In this document: one piece after another, positions 26,974-36,840 of the stretch | Numbering within the stretch: the stretch's first letter is position 1 | How the letters are laid out: every line of letters begins with the position of its first letter | Source: Cytobacillus praedii | Lineage (GTDB): Bacteria > Bacillota > Bacilli > Bacillales > Cytobacillaceae | Reading direction: 5' to 3' | DNA length: 64,000 bases | Assembly (NCBI RefSeq): GCF_001439605.1 | Contig: NZ_LMBX01000007.1 | Coordinates: 62,001 to 126,000, forward strand | Translations under genes and position numbers: made by a program | The notes under the pieces: model-generated | The model's database searches: none | What the model saw: only the letters and a program-made list of their open reading frames with translations | What the model was told of the DNA's origin: nothing

Positions 26974-29010
26974 ATGTCAGCAAGAGACTTATCGGTTTTG
27001 GTAAGTGTAATCTTAATCGTAGCCATGTTAATCATTCCATTTCCAACTTGGCTGCTGAGTATACTCATTTTAATTAATATTACTTTGGCTCTCCTAGTTT
27101 TATTAACGACGATGAACATGCGTGAGCCGCTTGAATTTTCAATTTTCCCATCATTGTTGCTATTATTGACATTATTTCGACTTGGCCTGAATGTTTCCAC
27201 TACACGTTCTATCCTTTCAACTGGAGAAGCTGGTGGTGTCGTTCATACCTTTGGTACCTTCGTAGTTGGCGGAAATATTATTGTTGGACTTGTTGTGTTT
27301 TTAATTCTCATTATTATTCAGTTTATCGTTATTACAAAAGGTGCTGAGCGTGTCTCAGAAGTTGCAGCGAGGTTTACCCTCGATGCGATGCCTGGGAAAC
27401 AAATGAGTATTGACGCTGATTTAAATGCTGGGATGATATCAGAGCAGCAAGCACGAGAGCGTCGTGAAAAGGTAAGCAGAGAAGCTGATTTCTATGGTTC
27501 GATGGATGGTGCTAGTAAATTTGTAAAGGGGGACGCTATTGCCGGGATCATTATCGTCCTCATCAATTTAATTTTCGGAATCGTTATCGGAATGATGCAG
27601 TTAGGATTATCATTTGGTGATGCTGCCACGCATTTCTCGCTTTTAACTGTTGGTGATGGTCTTGTCAGCCAAATTCCCGCACTCTTGATTTCTACTGCGA
27701 CAGGGATTGTCGTAACAAGAGCCGCATCTGATGGAAATCTTGGTTCAGATATCACAGCTCAATTGTTTGCCTTTCCAAAGATGCTTTATGTTACGGGAGC
27801 TACAATCTTTTTACTTGGTTTGTTTACGCCAATAAGTAATTTTCTAACTTTCCCTATTGCCGCACTGCTAGGATTTGGAGGATATATGATTTCTCGAACC
27901 CCTGAGCCAGATAAAGAACAGTTGCAGGAACTTGAGGAAGAAATTGAAACAGGAGAAATGAAAAGTCCTGAAAGTGTAGTTAGTCTATTGAATGTCGACC
28001 CGATTGAGTTCGAATTTGGGTATGGACTTATTCCGCTTGCTGATGCAAATCAGGGAGGCGATCTTCTCGATCGTATTGTGATGATTAGAAGACAGCTGGC
28101 GATCGAACTTGGTCTTGTTATCCCTGTTGTCAGAATACGGGATAATATCCAGCTCCAGCCGAATGAGTATCGATTGAAAATAAAAGGGAATGAAATGGCG
28201 AGGGGAGAGCTCTTGCTTGATCATTACTTAGCTATGAGTCCTGGAATTGAAGATGATTCTATTGAAGGAATTGATACAGTTGAACCTTCTTTTGGTCTTC
28301 CGGCAAAGTGGATAACAGAGGATATGAAGGAACAAGCCGAAATATTTGGCTATACTGTTGTTGATCCACCATCCGTAGTCTCTACACATATTACTGAGGT
28401 GATCAAGGGAAATGCCCATGAGCTTCTTGGAAGACAAGAAACGAAACAACTGATTGATCATTTAAATGAAAGCTATCCAATTTTAGTGGAGGAGGTTACA
28501 CCTAATCCTCTAACTGTAGGAGAAGTACAGAAGGTGCTTGCAAAGCTGTTAAAAGAAAATGTTTCTGTTCGTAATCTGCCGATTATTTTTGAAACGTTAG
28601 CTGATTTTGGCAAAGTAACAAGCGATACTGATTTGCTTACGGAATATGTTCGTCAAGCATTGGCACGGCAAATAACGAATCAATTTTCACAGGCAGGTGA
28701 TTCGTTAAAGGTTGTCACACTTTCTGGGAAAGTGGAGAAGCTAATTGCAGACGGGATTCAGCAAACAGAGCATGGGAATTACTTGTCTATTGATCCTGCT
28801 ATATCGCAAGGAATACTTGAATCAATCGCATCACAAGTGGAACAATTATCACTCATCGAACAAACTCCTATTGTCTTATGTTCTCCTGCAGTCAGAATGT
28901 ATGTAAGGCAATTAACAGAGCGTTATTTTCCGCAAATTCCAATTTTATCTTATAACGAGCTTGAGGCAAACGTAGAGGTACAAAGTGTTGGGGTGGTGAA
29001 TGTAGATTGA
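26974..29010 (+). CDS. flhA: Flagellar export gate protein FlhA
   Basis: Largest export gate subunit and proton channel, 678 residues (B. subtilis 677). Eight membrane helices fill residues about 1-320 with the FHIPEP signature TRSILSTGEAGGVVHTFGTFVVGGN and the GAERVSEVAARFTLDAMPGKQMSIDADLNAGMI loop. The cytoplasmic domain binds export chaperones. GGAGAGG precedes ATG 26974. Its stop overlaps flhF. Confidence 0.98.
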   Translation: MSARDLSVLVSVILIVAMLIIPFPTWLLSILILINITLALLVLLTTMNMREPLEFSIFPSLLLLLTLFRLGLNVSTTRSILSTGEAGGVVHTFGTFVVGGNIIVGLVVFLILIIIQFIVITKGAERVSEVAARFTLDAMPGKQMSIDADLNAGMISEQQARERREKVSREADFYGSMDGASKFVKGDAIAGIIIVLINLIFGIVIGMMQLGLSFGDAATHFSLLTVGDGLVSQIPALLISTATGIVVTRAASDGNLGSDITAQLFAFPKMLYVTGATIFLLGLFTPISNFLTFPIAALLGFGGYMISRTPEPDKEQLQELEEEIETGEMKSPESVVSLLNVDPIEFEFGYGLIPLADANQGGDLLDRIVMIRRQLAIELGLVIPVVRIRDNIQLQPNEYRLKIKGNEMARGELLLDHYLAMSPGIEDDSIEGIDTVEPSFGLPAKWITEDMKEQAEIFGYTVVDPPSVVSTHITEVIKGNAHELLGRQETKQLIDHLNESYPILVEEVTPNPLTVGEVQKVLAKLLKENVSVRNLPIIFETLADFGKVTSDTDLLTEYVRQALARQITNQFSQAGDSLKVVTLSGKVEKLIADGIQQTEHGNYLSIDPAISQGILESIASQVEQLSLIEQTPIVLCSPAVRMYVRQLTERYFPQIPILSYNELEANVEVQSVGVVNVD

Positions 29011-30170
29011 AGGTAAAAAAATATGTGGCGGCTAATATGACAGAAGCCATGAAGAAAATCCGAGCTGAGTTAGGAAATGACGCAGTTATATTAAATTCGA
29101 AAATTGCACATACCGGTGGGTTTTTAGGTTTATTTAAAAAGCGTACGATCGAGGTCATTGCTGCAGCTGATCCTAAGCCGAAATATCAGCAAATGCCAAA
29201 AGTAAAGCAAAAGCAAATGATTTCATCAAAAATAGAACAAAATGATGAAGCGAGGAATCAGGTTCTACAGAACGTTAGTGCTGCAGAACAAAAGCCTTCT
29301 GGTGAAATAGTTAAAGAATTAAATGAGCTTAAAGCTTTATTAAAGAGTATTCCCGCAGGATCGGTTAGTGCATCACCTTCTTATCCTGCCCCCCTTCAAC
29401 TGATGGACAAGCTTTTAAAAGAACAAGAGATTGATGCTTCCATTCAGGCATCAATTCTAAGTTCCTTGCTTGAGAAATGGTATGTAGAAGGGGCAAGTGC
29501 ATCAATTGAACAGGTGTACTCTTGGCTTGAACAAGAAATGGTTAAACGTATTTCGAGTGTTTCATTTGGAGGTATTTCTTTTTCGAAGAAATATATAAAT
29601 GTTGTCGGTCCTACTGGGGTAGGAAAAACGACTACGCTTGCGAAAATCGCAGCTGATTGTGTAATTACACATAAGAAAAAAGTTGCTTTTATTACAACTG
29701 ACACATACAGAATTGCTGCGATTGATCAGTTAAAAACATATGCAAAAATCTTAAATGTTCCATTAGAGGTTTGTTATACAATTGATGATTTTAAAAAAGC
29801 AGTACAGACGTTCCATGATTTTGACTTAGTACTAATTGATACAGCAGGGAGAAATTTTAGAAACAAGCAATATGTGGAGGATTTAAAACAAGTAATCGAT
29901 TTTGATGAAGACATGGAAACTTATTTGGTTCTTTCGTTAACTGCTAAGCAAAGAGATATGGAAGATATTTTTACACAATTTTCTAGCATAAACATTGATA
30001 AATTTATTTTCACAAAGGCAGATGAAACTTCAAGCTATGGATCCATGTACAATATGATTAATAAATACAACAAGGGTGTAGCATACATGACAAACGGTCA
30101 AAATGTACCAGATGATATGATAGCTGTTAGTCCGAATAATATTGCGAAATCGATTATTGGGGTCGAATAA
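29007..30170 (+). CDS. flhF: Flagellar SRP-type GTPase FlhF
   Basis: Determines the number and placement of flagella. 387 residues (B. subtilis 366). The N-terminal B domain begins MKVKKYVAANMTEAMKKIRAELGNDAVILNSK; then a variable linker; then the NG GTPase core with G201PTGVGKTT, DTYRIAAIDQLKTYA, DTAGRN and TKADE. The start is TTG 29007, overlapping the flhA stop (TTGA), with GGGGTGGTG upstream. Confidence 0.97.
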   Translation: MKVKKYVAANMTEAMKKIRAELGNDAVILNSKIAHTGGFLGLFKKRTIEVIAAADPKPKYQQMPKVKQKQMISSKIEQNDEARNQVLQNVSAAEQKPSGEIVKELNELKALLKSIPAGSVSASPSYPAPLQLMDKLLKEQEIDASIQASILSSLLEKWYVEGASASIEQVYSWLEQEMVKRISSVSFGGISFSKKYINVVGPTGVGKTTTLAKIAADCVITHKKKVAFITTDTYRIAAIDQLKTYAKILNVPLEVCYTIDDFKKAVQTFHDFDLVLIDTAGRNFRNKQYVEDLKQVIDFDEDMETYLVLSLTAKQRDMEDIFTQFSSINIDKFIFTKADETSSYGSMYNMINKYNKGVAYMTNGQNVPDDMIAVSPNNIAKSIIGVE

Positions 30171-30171
30171 A

Positions 30172-31041
30172 ATGAAAGATCAAGCTGAAGAATTAAGAAT
30201 AAAACTTAAGGTGGCAGCAGAGGATAAAGCGCCAAAAACCATGGCTGTGGTTAGTGGAAAAGGAGGGGTTGGAAAGTCCAATCTATCATTGAGCTTTTCC
30301 ATTTCTCTAGCATCAAAAGGAAATAGAGTATTGTTGTTTGATATGGATATGGGAATGGGAAACCTTGATATCCTAATGGGAAATACATCAGAATCCTCTA
30401 TTGTCGATTTTTTTGCAGGCTCTATTACTTTAAAAGATGCGGTTATGGATGGTCCGAAAGGGTTGAAATATATTGCGGGAGGATCGGGACTCTCTCATTT
30501 AGTAGGACTTGATGTAGAGTTAGTTGATAAATTTATTAAAGAACTAACTGTAATGTTCAATGAATATGACTATGTCATTTTTGACATGGGTGCTGGGATT
30601 ACAGACGGTACTTTAAAATTTATTCTATCTGTACAAGAAATCGTAGTAATTACGACTCCAGAACCAACAGCAATGACAGATGCATATGCAATGATGAAGC
30701 ACATACATTTAATGGATACAACGATTCCTTTTTATGTAGTCATTAACCGGGTACAGTCTGAAAAGGAAGGTCAGCAGACATTTACCCGTCTCTCAAAGGT
30801 AGTAAAAAGTTTTCTTGATCGAGAGATTATTTGTCTTGGAACAGTTCCAGATGACCGAGTGATCCAGCAAGCAGTGAGAAGCCAAATCCCATTTATCCTA
30901 TATAATGAAAAGGCACAAGCGTCAAGGGCATTAAAGGAAATTTCAAACAAGTATACACGAGGACAATTATCACAAGAATTTAAATTAAGTACCTCACTTC
31001 ACTTTGTATCAAAATTAAAGCAATTTCTCTTTGAAAGGTAG
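30172..31041 (+). CDS. flhG: MinD-like ATPase FlhG (YlxH)
   Basis: Partner ATPase of FlhF that limits flagellar number and, in Bacillus, helps build the C ring. 289 residues. It has the deviant Walker A SGKGGVGKS at residues 28-36 and a DMDMGMGNLDILMG block, and the N-terminal peptide MKDQAEELRIKL is the probable FlhF-stimulating segment. ATG 30172 follows the flhF stop by one base; upstream in-frame codons lie inside flhF. Confidence 0.95.
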   Translation: MKDQAEELRIKLKVAAEDKAPKTMAVVSGKGGVGKSNLSLSFSISLASKGNRVLLFDMDMGMGNLDILMGNTSESSIVDFFAGSITLKDAVMDGPKGLKYIAGGSGLSHLVGLDVELVDKFIKELTVMFNEYDYVIFDMGAGITDGTLKFILSVQEIVVITTPEPTAMTDAYAMMKHIHLMDTTIPFYVVINRVQSEKEGQQTFTRLSKVVKSFLDREIICLGTVPDDRVIQQAVRSQIPFILYNEKAQASRALKEISNKYTRGQLSQEFKLSTSLHFVSKLKQFLFER

Positions 31042-31051
31042 GGGATCAGGC

Positions 31052-32149
31052 ATGTCGAAAGTTAATGTGCTGGTAGTGGATGATTCGGCCTTTATGAGAA
31101 AACTTATTTCTGATTTTTTATCTGAGGATCCACGAATCCAAGTAGTTGGTTCAGCAAGAAATGGGAAAGATGGAATTGAGAAGTTAAAAGAATTAAAACC
31201 AGATGTTATCACTATGGATGTTGAAATGCCTGTTTTAGATGGGATTGAGGCATTAAAAATAATTATGAAGGAATGTCCTGTCCCAGTCATCATGCTTTCA
31301 AGTACGACGAAAGCGGGAGCGGAAAATACAATATCGGCCATGCAATCGGGGGCGATTGATTTTATCGCCAAGCCTTCAGGTGCAATTTCTCTTGATTTAC
31401 ATAAAATTAAGGAGGAACTCGTTCGGAAGGTACTGTCAGTTAGCAAAGTTAACCGTAAGCAATTGATAAAAATATCATCAGACAAATATTTATCTACTAC
31501 TCAGGCCGAAAGTTATAGTAAAATAGAACCAAAGGAAGAGTATCGAGTAAATAAATCTGTTGGTAAAGTGCCAACTCTATCAAAGAAGATCATATGTATT
31601 GGCACTTCCACAGGTGGGCCAAGGGCTCTTCAAAATGTGCTAACACGTTTGCCCGCAAGCCTTGATTCAGCTGTACTTATTGTTCAGCATATGCCTGCAG
31701 GATTTACAAAATCTTTAGCGGCTAGGTTAGATACACTTTGTGCAATTTCAGTAAAAGAAGCATGCGATGGAGATGTTGTACAAAAGGGAACTGCATATAT
31801 TGCACCAGGCGGCTATCATATGAGAGCGAAACAAGAGGGATCGAATTTAGTTATTTGCCTTGATCAATCAGAAGCAAGAAATGGGCATAGACCAGCTGTT
31901 GATGTCTTGTTTGAATCAATAAGCGAGATAAATCAATATTCGAAGGTAGCAGTTATTATGACTGGCATGGGTTCAGATGGCTCAAAAGGGTTGGTCGCAT
32001 TAAAGAACAATGGGTCAGTGAAGTCAATTGCTGAATCGCAGGAAACCTCTATCGTTTTTGGAATGCCTAAAGCTGCAATAGCCACTCATTTAGTTGATGA
32101 AATACAAGACGTAGAGAATATAGCACAAACTATTTTGAAATATGTTTAA
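31052..32149 (+). CDS. cheB: Chemoreceptor methylesterase/deamidase CheB
   Basis: Adaptation enzyme. 365 residues. The N-terminal receiver has VVDDSAFMRK and phospho-acceptor D56 (ITMDVEMPVLDG); the C-terminal esterase has GTSTGGP with S186 as likely nucleophile, VQHMPAGFTKSLA and MTGMGSDG for His and Asp. The start ATG 31052 follows GGTAGGGG at the flhG stop. Confidence 0.97.
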   Translation: MSKVNVLVVDDSAFMRKLISDFLSEDPRIQVVGSARNGKDGIEKLKELKPDVITMDVEMPVLDGIEALKIIMKECPVPVIMLSSTTKAGAENTISAMQSGAIDFIAKPSGAISLDLHKIKEELVRKVLSVSKVNRKQLIKISSDKYLSTTQAESYSKIEPKEEYRVNKSVGKVPTLSKKIICIGTSTGGPRALQNVLTRLPASLDSAVLIVQHMPAGFTKSLAARLDTLCAISVKEACDGDVVQKGTAYIAPGGYHMRAKQEGSNLVICLDQSEARNGHRPAVDVLFESISEINQYSKVAVIMTGMGSDGSKGLVALKNNGSVKSIAESQETSIVFGMPKAAIATHLVDEIQDVENIAQTILKYV

Positions 32150-32170
32150 TGCTTAAGGGGTGTGGGCCAC

Positions 32171-34225
32171 ATGGATATGAATCAATATTTAGAAGTATTT
32201 ATAGAAGAAAGTAAAGAACATTTACAAGCATGTAATGAACAGCTTCTTGAATTGGAGAAGAATCCGGAAAATATTGCAATTGTAAATGAAATTTTCCGTT
32301 CTGCCCATACATTAAAAGGAATGTCTGCAACGATGGGTTATGAGGATTTAGCAAAGCTTACCCATCAAATGGAGAATGTCCTTGATGCCATTCGTAATCA
32401 TAAGATTAAATTCAATCCAGAAATATTAGATGTTGTTTTTCTGGCTGTGGATGATCTTGAAGCAATGGTGCAATCAATTGCTGAAGGCGGAGATGGAAAA
32501 AGAGATGTATCAGATGCTGTTGGAAAGTTATTGCTAATTGAAAAAGGAGAAAGCCCTGTTCTAGCAGAAGCAAAATCAGAAGTTGCTGCCGCAGTTGCTG
32601 AACCTTTACACGCAGCAAAAAGCCAGTATGATGAGTTTGAATATACTGTTCTTCAACAATCAAAAGAACAAGGTTTTGAAACTTTTGAAATTACGGTTGC
32701 GTTAAGAGAAGATTGTTTATTAAAAGCAGCAAGAGTATTTATGATTTTCGAAATCTTAGAGAAGATTGGAGAGGTCATTAAATCTAATCCAGCTGTTGAT
32801 CAGCTTGAAGAAGAACAGTTTGATCATGAATTCACAGTAACAATTGTTTCGAAGGAAATGAAGGATGATATTCAAAAGAAACTAATGAAGGTTTCTGAGG
32901 TTGACAAGGTAGATGTAAATCCTATCTCTTTAGAAGAGCTCCGGCAATTTGAAGTAGAGGAAGCGGAAATTACTCAAACACCAGAAATTGAAACACCTGC
33001 AAAAGAAGTGGAGAAAAATGTAGACGCACCTAATAAGAAAGAAGATAAAAAGACTACTTCATCAGCAAAACAAACAAGTAATAAAACGATTCGAGTAAAC
33101 ATTGAAAGATTAGATATCTTAATGAATTTGTTCGAAGAATTAGTCATTGATAGAGGACGTTTAGAACAAATTTCTAGAGATCTAAACAATCAAGAATTGC
33201 ACGAGACGGTTGAACGTATGTCAAGAGTAACGGGTGATTTACAAAATATTATTCTTAATATGCGTATGGTTCCGGTTGAAACTGTCTTTAATCGTTTTCC
33301 GCGTATGGTTCGTCAACTTGCACGTGATTTAAATAAAAAAATCAATCTTGAAATCATCGGTGCCGAAACTGAACTAGATCGTACAGTTATTGATGAAATT
33401 GGAGATCCTCTTGTACATTTAATTAGAAATGCTCTTGATCATGGTGTCGAAACGCCTGAGGTGAGAAAAGCTAATGGAAAACCTGAAGAAGGAACAGTTG
33501 TACTTAAGGCTTACCACAGCGGAAATCATGTATTTATAGAGATCGAGGATGATGGAGCAGGAATTAGCAGAGATAAAGTTCTAGCTAAAGCGTTAAGTAA
33601 AGGGATTGTTACAGAACAGGCTGCTGCATCTATGACAGATAATCAAGTTTATGAATTGATTTTAGCATCAGGATTTTCCACTGCGGAAAAAATATCAGAT
33701 GTTTCTGGCCGCGGTGTTGGATTAGATGTTGTGAAAAGTACGATTGAATCTTTAGGCGGAACGATTTCAATTGAATCGCGTCTTGGACAAGGGTCAATAT
33801 TCTCAATCCAGCTGCCTCTGACTCTATCAATTATTTCAGTTATGTTAACAGAAATTCAAAATGAAAAGTTTGCTATTCCGCTATCGTCTATTATAGAAAC
33901 AGCGATTGTGAATAAGGCAGAGATACTAAATGCACATAATCAGAGAGTAATTGATTTTAGGGGCAAGGTCGTACCGCTTCTATTCTTAAAAGATATTTTT
34001 GAAGTACCTGTTGTTACAGAAGATGATGAGTTTTACTCAGTTGTTATTGTACGAAAAGGTGATAAAATGGCTGGTCTAGTTGTTGATTCGTTTATTGGAC
34101 AACAGGAAGTTGTTTTAAAATCTTTAGGAAATTATTTAACAAATGTATTTGCCATTTCGGGTGCTACGATCCTAGGGAATGGTCAAGTTGCCTTGATTGT
34201 TGATTGCAATGCATTAATTAAATAA
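32171..34225 (+). CDS. cheA: Chemotaxis histidine kinase CheA
   Basis: Central kinase of chemotaxis, 684 residues. P1 phosphotransfer domain with H46 in RSAHTLKG; P2 CheB/CheY-binding domain around 160-265; an acidic/lysine linker; dimerisation P3 from about 310 (IRVNIERLDILMNLFEEL); the ATP-binding P4 with LVHLIRNALDHGVE, DDGAGI and GRGVGLDVV; and the C-terminal CheW-like P5. ATG 32171 (MDMNQYLEVFIEESKEHLQ) matches relatives and follows AAGGGG. Confidence 0.98.
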   Translation: MDMNQYLEVFIEESKEHLQACNEQLLELEKNPENIAIVNEIFRSAHTLKGMSATMGYEDLAKLTHQMENVLDAIRNHKIKFNPEILDVVFLAVDDLEAMVQSIAEGGDGKRDVSDAVGKLLLIEKGESPVLAEAKSEVAAAVAEPLHAAKSQYDEFEYTVLQQSKEQGFETFEITVALREDCLLKAARVFMIFEILEKIGEVIKSNPAVDQLEEEQFDHEFTVTIVSKEMKDDIQKKLMKVSEVDKVDVNPISLEELRQFEVEEAEITQTPEIETPAKEVEKNVDAPNKKEDKKTTSSAKQTSNKTIRVNIERLDILMNLFEELVIDRGRLEQISRDLNNQELHETVERMSRVTGDLQNIILNMRMVPVETVFNRFPRMVRQLARDLNKKINLEIIGAETELDRTVIDEIGDPLVHLIRNALDHGVETPEVRKANGKPEEGTVVLKAYHSGNHVFIEIEDDGAGISRDKVLAKALSKGIVTEQAAASMTDNQVYELILASGFSTAEKISDVSGRGVGLDVVKSTIESLGGTISIESRLGQGSIFSIQLPLTLSIISVMLTEIQNEKFAIPLSSIIETAIVNKAEILNAHNQRVIDFRGKVVPLLFLKDIFEVPVVTEDDEFYSVVIVRKGDKMAGLVVDSFIGQQEVVLKSLGNYLTNVFAISGATILGNGQVALIVDCNALIK

Positions 34226-34294
34226 CCTTAATGCTGAATTTTTAGGTGATTTGCACAAGAGTTTTTTGACAGTCTAGTTATGGGGTGAATACGA

Positions 34295-34762
34295 ATGGCT
34301 GATACTTTAGCGGCTGATATAAAATTAATCGTTTTCCAATTAAAAGATAAGGAATATGCGATTCCAGTTAATCATGTTCAAGGAATTGAAAAGGTTGAAC
34401 ATATAACTAGGGTTCCACGTACAGAGAAATTTATTAAAGGTGTTATTAATCTTCGTGGGGTTATTACTCCAATCATCGATCTTCGAAGCAGATTTGGAAT
34501 TGAAGAAGAGAATTTTACTGATAGTACTCGTGTAATCATTGTATCTGTTAATGATTTAGAGGTTGGATTTATTGTAGATTTGGCTAACGATGTTATCGAT
34601 ATTCCTGTTGCTTCGATTGAGCCACCTCCTGAAGTAGTTGGGGTAAAAGAGGTTGAATATATTAATGGTGTTGCGAAAATTGGAAAGAGATTGCTGATTC
34701 TTATTGATTTGGAAATGATATTGGACACCGAATCATTTAGCTCCTCTAGAAGCGAAGGATAA
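34295..34762 (+). CDS. cheW: Chemotaxis coupling protein CheW
   Basis: 155-residue SH3-like adaptor linking CheA to chemoreceptors. Blocks: VFQLKDKEYAIPVNHVQGIEK, ITRVPRTEKFIKGVINLRGVITPIIDLRSRFG and GFIVDLANDVIDIP. It lies 69 bases after cheA; GGGGTG precedes its ATG. cheC begins four bases later. Confidence 0.97.
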   Translation: MADTLAADIKLIVFQLKDKEYAIPVNHVQGIEKVEHITRVPRTEKFIKGVINLRGVITPIIDLRSRFGIEEENFTDSTRVIIVSVNDLEVGFIVDLANDVIDIPVASIEPPPEVVGVKEVEYINGVAKIGKRLLILIDLEMILDTESFSSSRSEG

Positions 34763-34766
34763 TCAA

Positions 34767-35408
34767 ATGGGGTTTATTGAAAAAATCTCATCCATCCACC
34801 TTGATATATTAAAGGAAATTGGTAATATTGGTGCAGGTCATGCAGCGACAGCTTTATCAAAATTATTAAATAAGAAAATTGATATGAAAGTTCCTAACGT
34901 ACAAATTGTTTCATTTGATGAGATGATGAATATGGCGGGAGGAGCTGAAAATGTTGTCGCTGGTGTTTTTTTAAGAATTGAGGGGGAAGCTCCGGGGAGT
35001 ATGTTTTTTGTTTTGCCGGTTGAACAGGCGACAAGTTTCATTAGGGAAATGATCGGAGATGAAAGTTTTTCCCTTGAGTCTCCTCCATATAGTGAAATAG
35101 GTTTATCAGCTTTACAGGAATTAGGAAATATTCTTTCAGGTTCCTATTTATCATCTCTATCAGATTTTACGAATCTATCCTTGTACCCTTCTGTTCCAGC
35201 ATTAAGTATTGATATGGTTGGAGCGATTATAAGCTACGGTCTGATAGAATTATCTCATGTAAGTGATTATGCGATTGTCATAGATACAGCCCTGAATGAA
35301 GATGAGGATGAAAGCGCAGAATATGTGAAGGGACATTTTTTCCTTTTGCCAGATCCAGATTCTTTTCAAATAATATTTAAATCTTTAGGAGTTCCGCATA
35401 ATGATTGA
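34767..35408 (+). CDS. cheC: CheY-P phosphatase CheC
   Basis: 213-residue CheC with both active-site helices: [22 protein letters not shown] (about 11-32) and [21 protein letters not shown] (about 113-133), each bearing the conserved E and N. It dephosphorylates CheY-P and binds CheD. It overlaps the start of cheD by eight bases. Confidence 0.97.
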   Translation: MGFIEKISSIHLDILKEIGNIGAGHAATALSKLLNKKIDMKVPNVQIVSFDEMMNMAGGAENVVAGVFLRIEGEAPGSMFFVLPVEQATSFIREMIGDESFSLESPPYSEIGLSALQELGNILSGSYLSSLSDFTNLSLYPSVPALSIDMVGAIISYGLIELSHVSDYAIVIDTALNEDEDESAEYVKGHFFLLPDPDSFQIIFKSLGVPHND

Positions 35409-35898
35409 AAGTAAAACCATTATAAAAGTCGGAATTGCTGATATGAATATAGTTAAAACTCCAGATATCATTCGCACATCGGGTTTAGGCTCCTGTGTAG
35501 GGGTTGTTATTTATGATCAAACAAGAGAAATTGCTGGACTTGCCCATGTGATGCTTCCAGACTCTTCTCTTGCTAAGTCAGGTGTCTTAAATATCGCTAA
35601 GTATGCTGATACAGCTGTAAAGGATCTTGTTTCAAAGTTAATTCGTCACGGGGCACGAGCAAATTTTCTAAAGGCGAAAATTGCGGGTGGAGCGCAAATG
35701 TTTCAATTTTCAGGTGGCAGTGATATGATGCGTATCGGTCCCAGAAATGTGGAAGCTGTCAAATTAGAACTTGCTGCTTTAAATATTGCAATCGTTGCAG
35801 CTGATGTTGGCGGAAATAGCGGAAGGACCATTGAGTTTAATCCACAAAATTGCATCTTACATATCCGAACAGTGAATAAGGGCATTCAGGAACTATAA
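35401..35898 (+). CDS. cheD: Chemoreceptor glutamine deamidase CheD
   Basis: 165 residues. The catalytic Cys (C32, [12 protein letters not shown]) and His (H49, GLAHVMLP) are visible, with [12 protein letters not shown] and the C-terminal IRTVN tail. It deamidates receptor glutamines and stimulates CheC. Last gene before the operon's terminator. Confidence 0.97.
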   Translation: MIESKTIIKVGIADMNIVKTPDIIRTSGLGSCVGVVIYDQTREIAGLAHVMLPDSSLAKSGVLNIAKYADTAVKDLVSKLIRHGARANFLKAKIAGGAQMFQFSGGSDMMRIGPRNVEAVKLELAALNIAIVAADVGGNSGRTIEFNPQNCILHIRTVNKGIQEL

Positions 35899-35906
35899 GG
35901 ACAAGA

Positions 35907-35951
35907 AATGAATACAGCCTCTTTCTGAATGAAGGGGCTGTATTCATTTTT
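35907..35951 (+). terminator. Strong terminator closing the fla/che operon after cheD
   Basis: Perfect 13-bp stem AATGAATACAGCC (35907-35919) / GGCTGTATTCATT (35936-35948), extended inward by CTC-type pairs and followed by TTTTTAT. It begins eight bases past cheD and separates sigD from the operon. Confidence 0.9.
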
Positions 35952-35998
35952 ATGTACTTTATTAAGGGCAGCATTGTCTATTTTGTTCATAATTTTTT

Positions 35999-36007
35999 TG
36001 ATATACT
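35999..36007 (+). promoter_or_regulatory. Candidate extended -10 promoter for sigD
   Basis: TGATATACT carries the TGn extension and a TATACT box. The -35 region (TATTTT at 17 bases) is weak, as is usual for extended -10 promoters. The start point would be near 36014, about 38 bases before sigD. Confidence 0.5.
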
Positions 36008-36025
36008 ATTTGTAGTAACGAAAAA

Positions 36026-36039
36026 TGTAAACGTTTGAG
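36026..36039. promoter_or_regulatory. cre-like site in sigD leader
   Basis: TGTAAACGTTTGAG matches the CcpA consensus with about two mismatches. It lies just downstream of the candidate start point and runs into the sigD GAGGAGG ribosome site. By-eye match only. Confidence 0.3.
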
Positions 36040-36051
36040 GAGGATGACCAT

Positions 36052-36813
36052 ATGGCACATCAAATGACGGAAGAACAAACATATTGGCAAAGTTGGGTCA
36101 CTTCTCGGGATGCTCAAGCGGGAAATTTCCTCGTTCAAAAATACTTACCACTTGTAAGTTATCATGTCCAGCGTATTTCCGTAAATCTGCCGAGAAATGT
36201 TTCAAGAGATGACTTGAGAAGCCTTGGTTTAATGGGATTATATGATGCTCTAGAAAAGTTTGAACCAAATCGTGATTTGAAGTTTGATACGTATGCTTCA
36301 TTTAGAATTCGTGGTGCTATTTTGGATGGTCTCCGAAAAGAGGACTGGCTGCCTCGAAATACCAGAGAAAAGGCTAAGAAGATTGAATCAGCAATTGAGA
36401 AGCTCGAACAGCGTCTTGGACGAAAGGCAACTATCCAAGAAATATCCTTAGAGGTAAATATGACGGAAGAAGAAGTCCATTCAGTTATGAATGAACATTT
36501 TTTTGCTAATATCCTTTCGATTGATGAAAAGCCGAGTGATCAGGATGATAAAGAGAGTCAGTCTTTTATTATTAAAGATGAAGGCACAGAAATGCCTGAA
36601 GAGAAAATAATAAAAGATGAAATGATCGCTGAAATGGTACAATTAATCTCGCAATTAAATGAAAAGGAACAATTGGTGATTAGTTTATTTTATAAAGAGG
36701 AGCTTACCTTAACAGAAATAGGACAAGTCATGAATCTTTCAACATCTAGAATTTCTCAAATTCATTCCAAAGCGATTTTTAAATTACGGCATGCATTGGA
36801 AAAGGTCTTTTAA
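36052..36813 (+). CDS. sigD: Motility sigma factor SigD (FliA family)
   Basis: Directs transcription of flagellin, motor, autolysin and chemoreceptor genes. 253 residues (B. subtilis 254). Region 2 contains NLPRNVSRDDLRSLGLMGLYDALEKFEPNRDLKFDTYASFRIRGAILDGLRKEDW in two parts, region 3 the TIQEISLEVNMTEEEV segment, and region 4 LTLTEIGQVMNLSTSRISQIHSKAIFKLR. GAGGAGG precedes ATG 36052. Unlike B. subtilis it is preceded by its own promoter-like sequence after a terminator. Confidence 0.97.
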   Translation: MAHQMTEEQTYWQSWVTSRDAQAGNFLVQKYLPLVSYHVQRISVNLPRNVSRDDLRSLGLMGLYDALEKFEPNRDLKFDTYASFRIRGAILDGLRKEDWLPRNTREKAKKIESAIEKLEQRLGRKATIQEISLEVNMTEEEVHSVMNEHFFANILSIDEKPSDQDDKESQSFIIKDEGTEMPEEKIIKDEMIAEMVQLISQLNEKEQLVISLFYKEELTLTEIGQVMNLSTSRISQIHSKAIFKLRHALEKVF

Positions 36814-36840
36814 AATTCTAAGGGAAAGTGGCGATGACGA

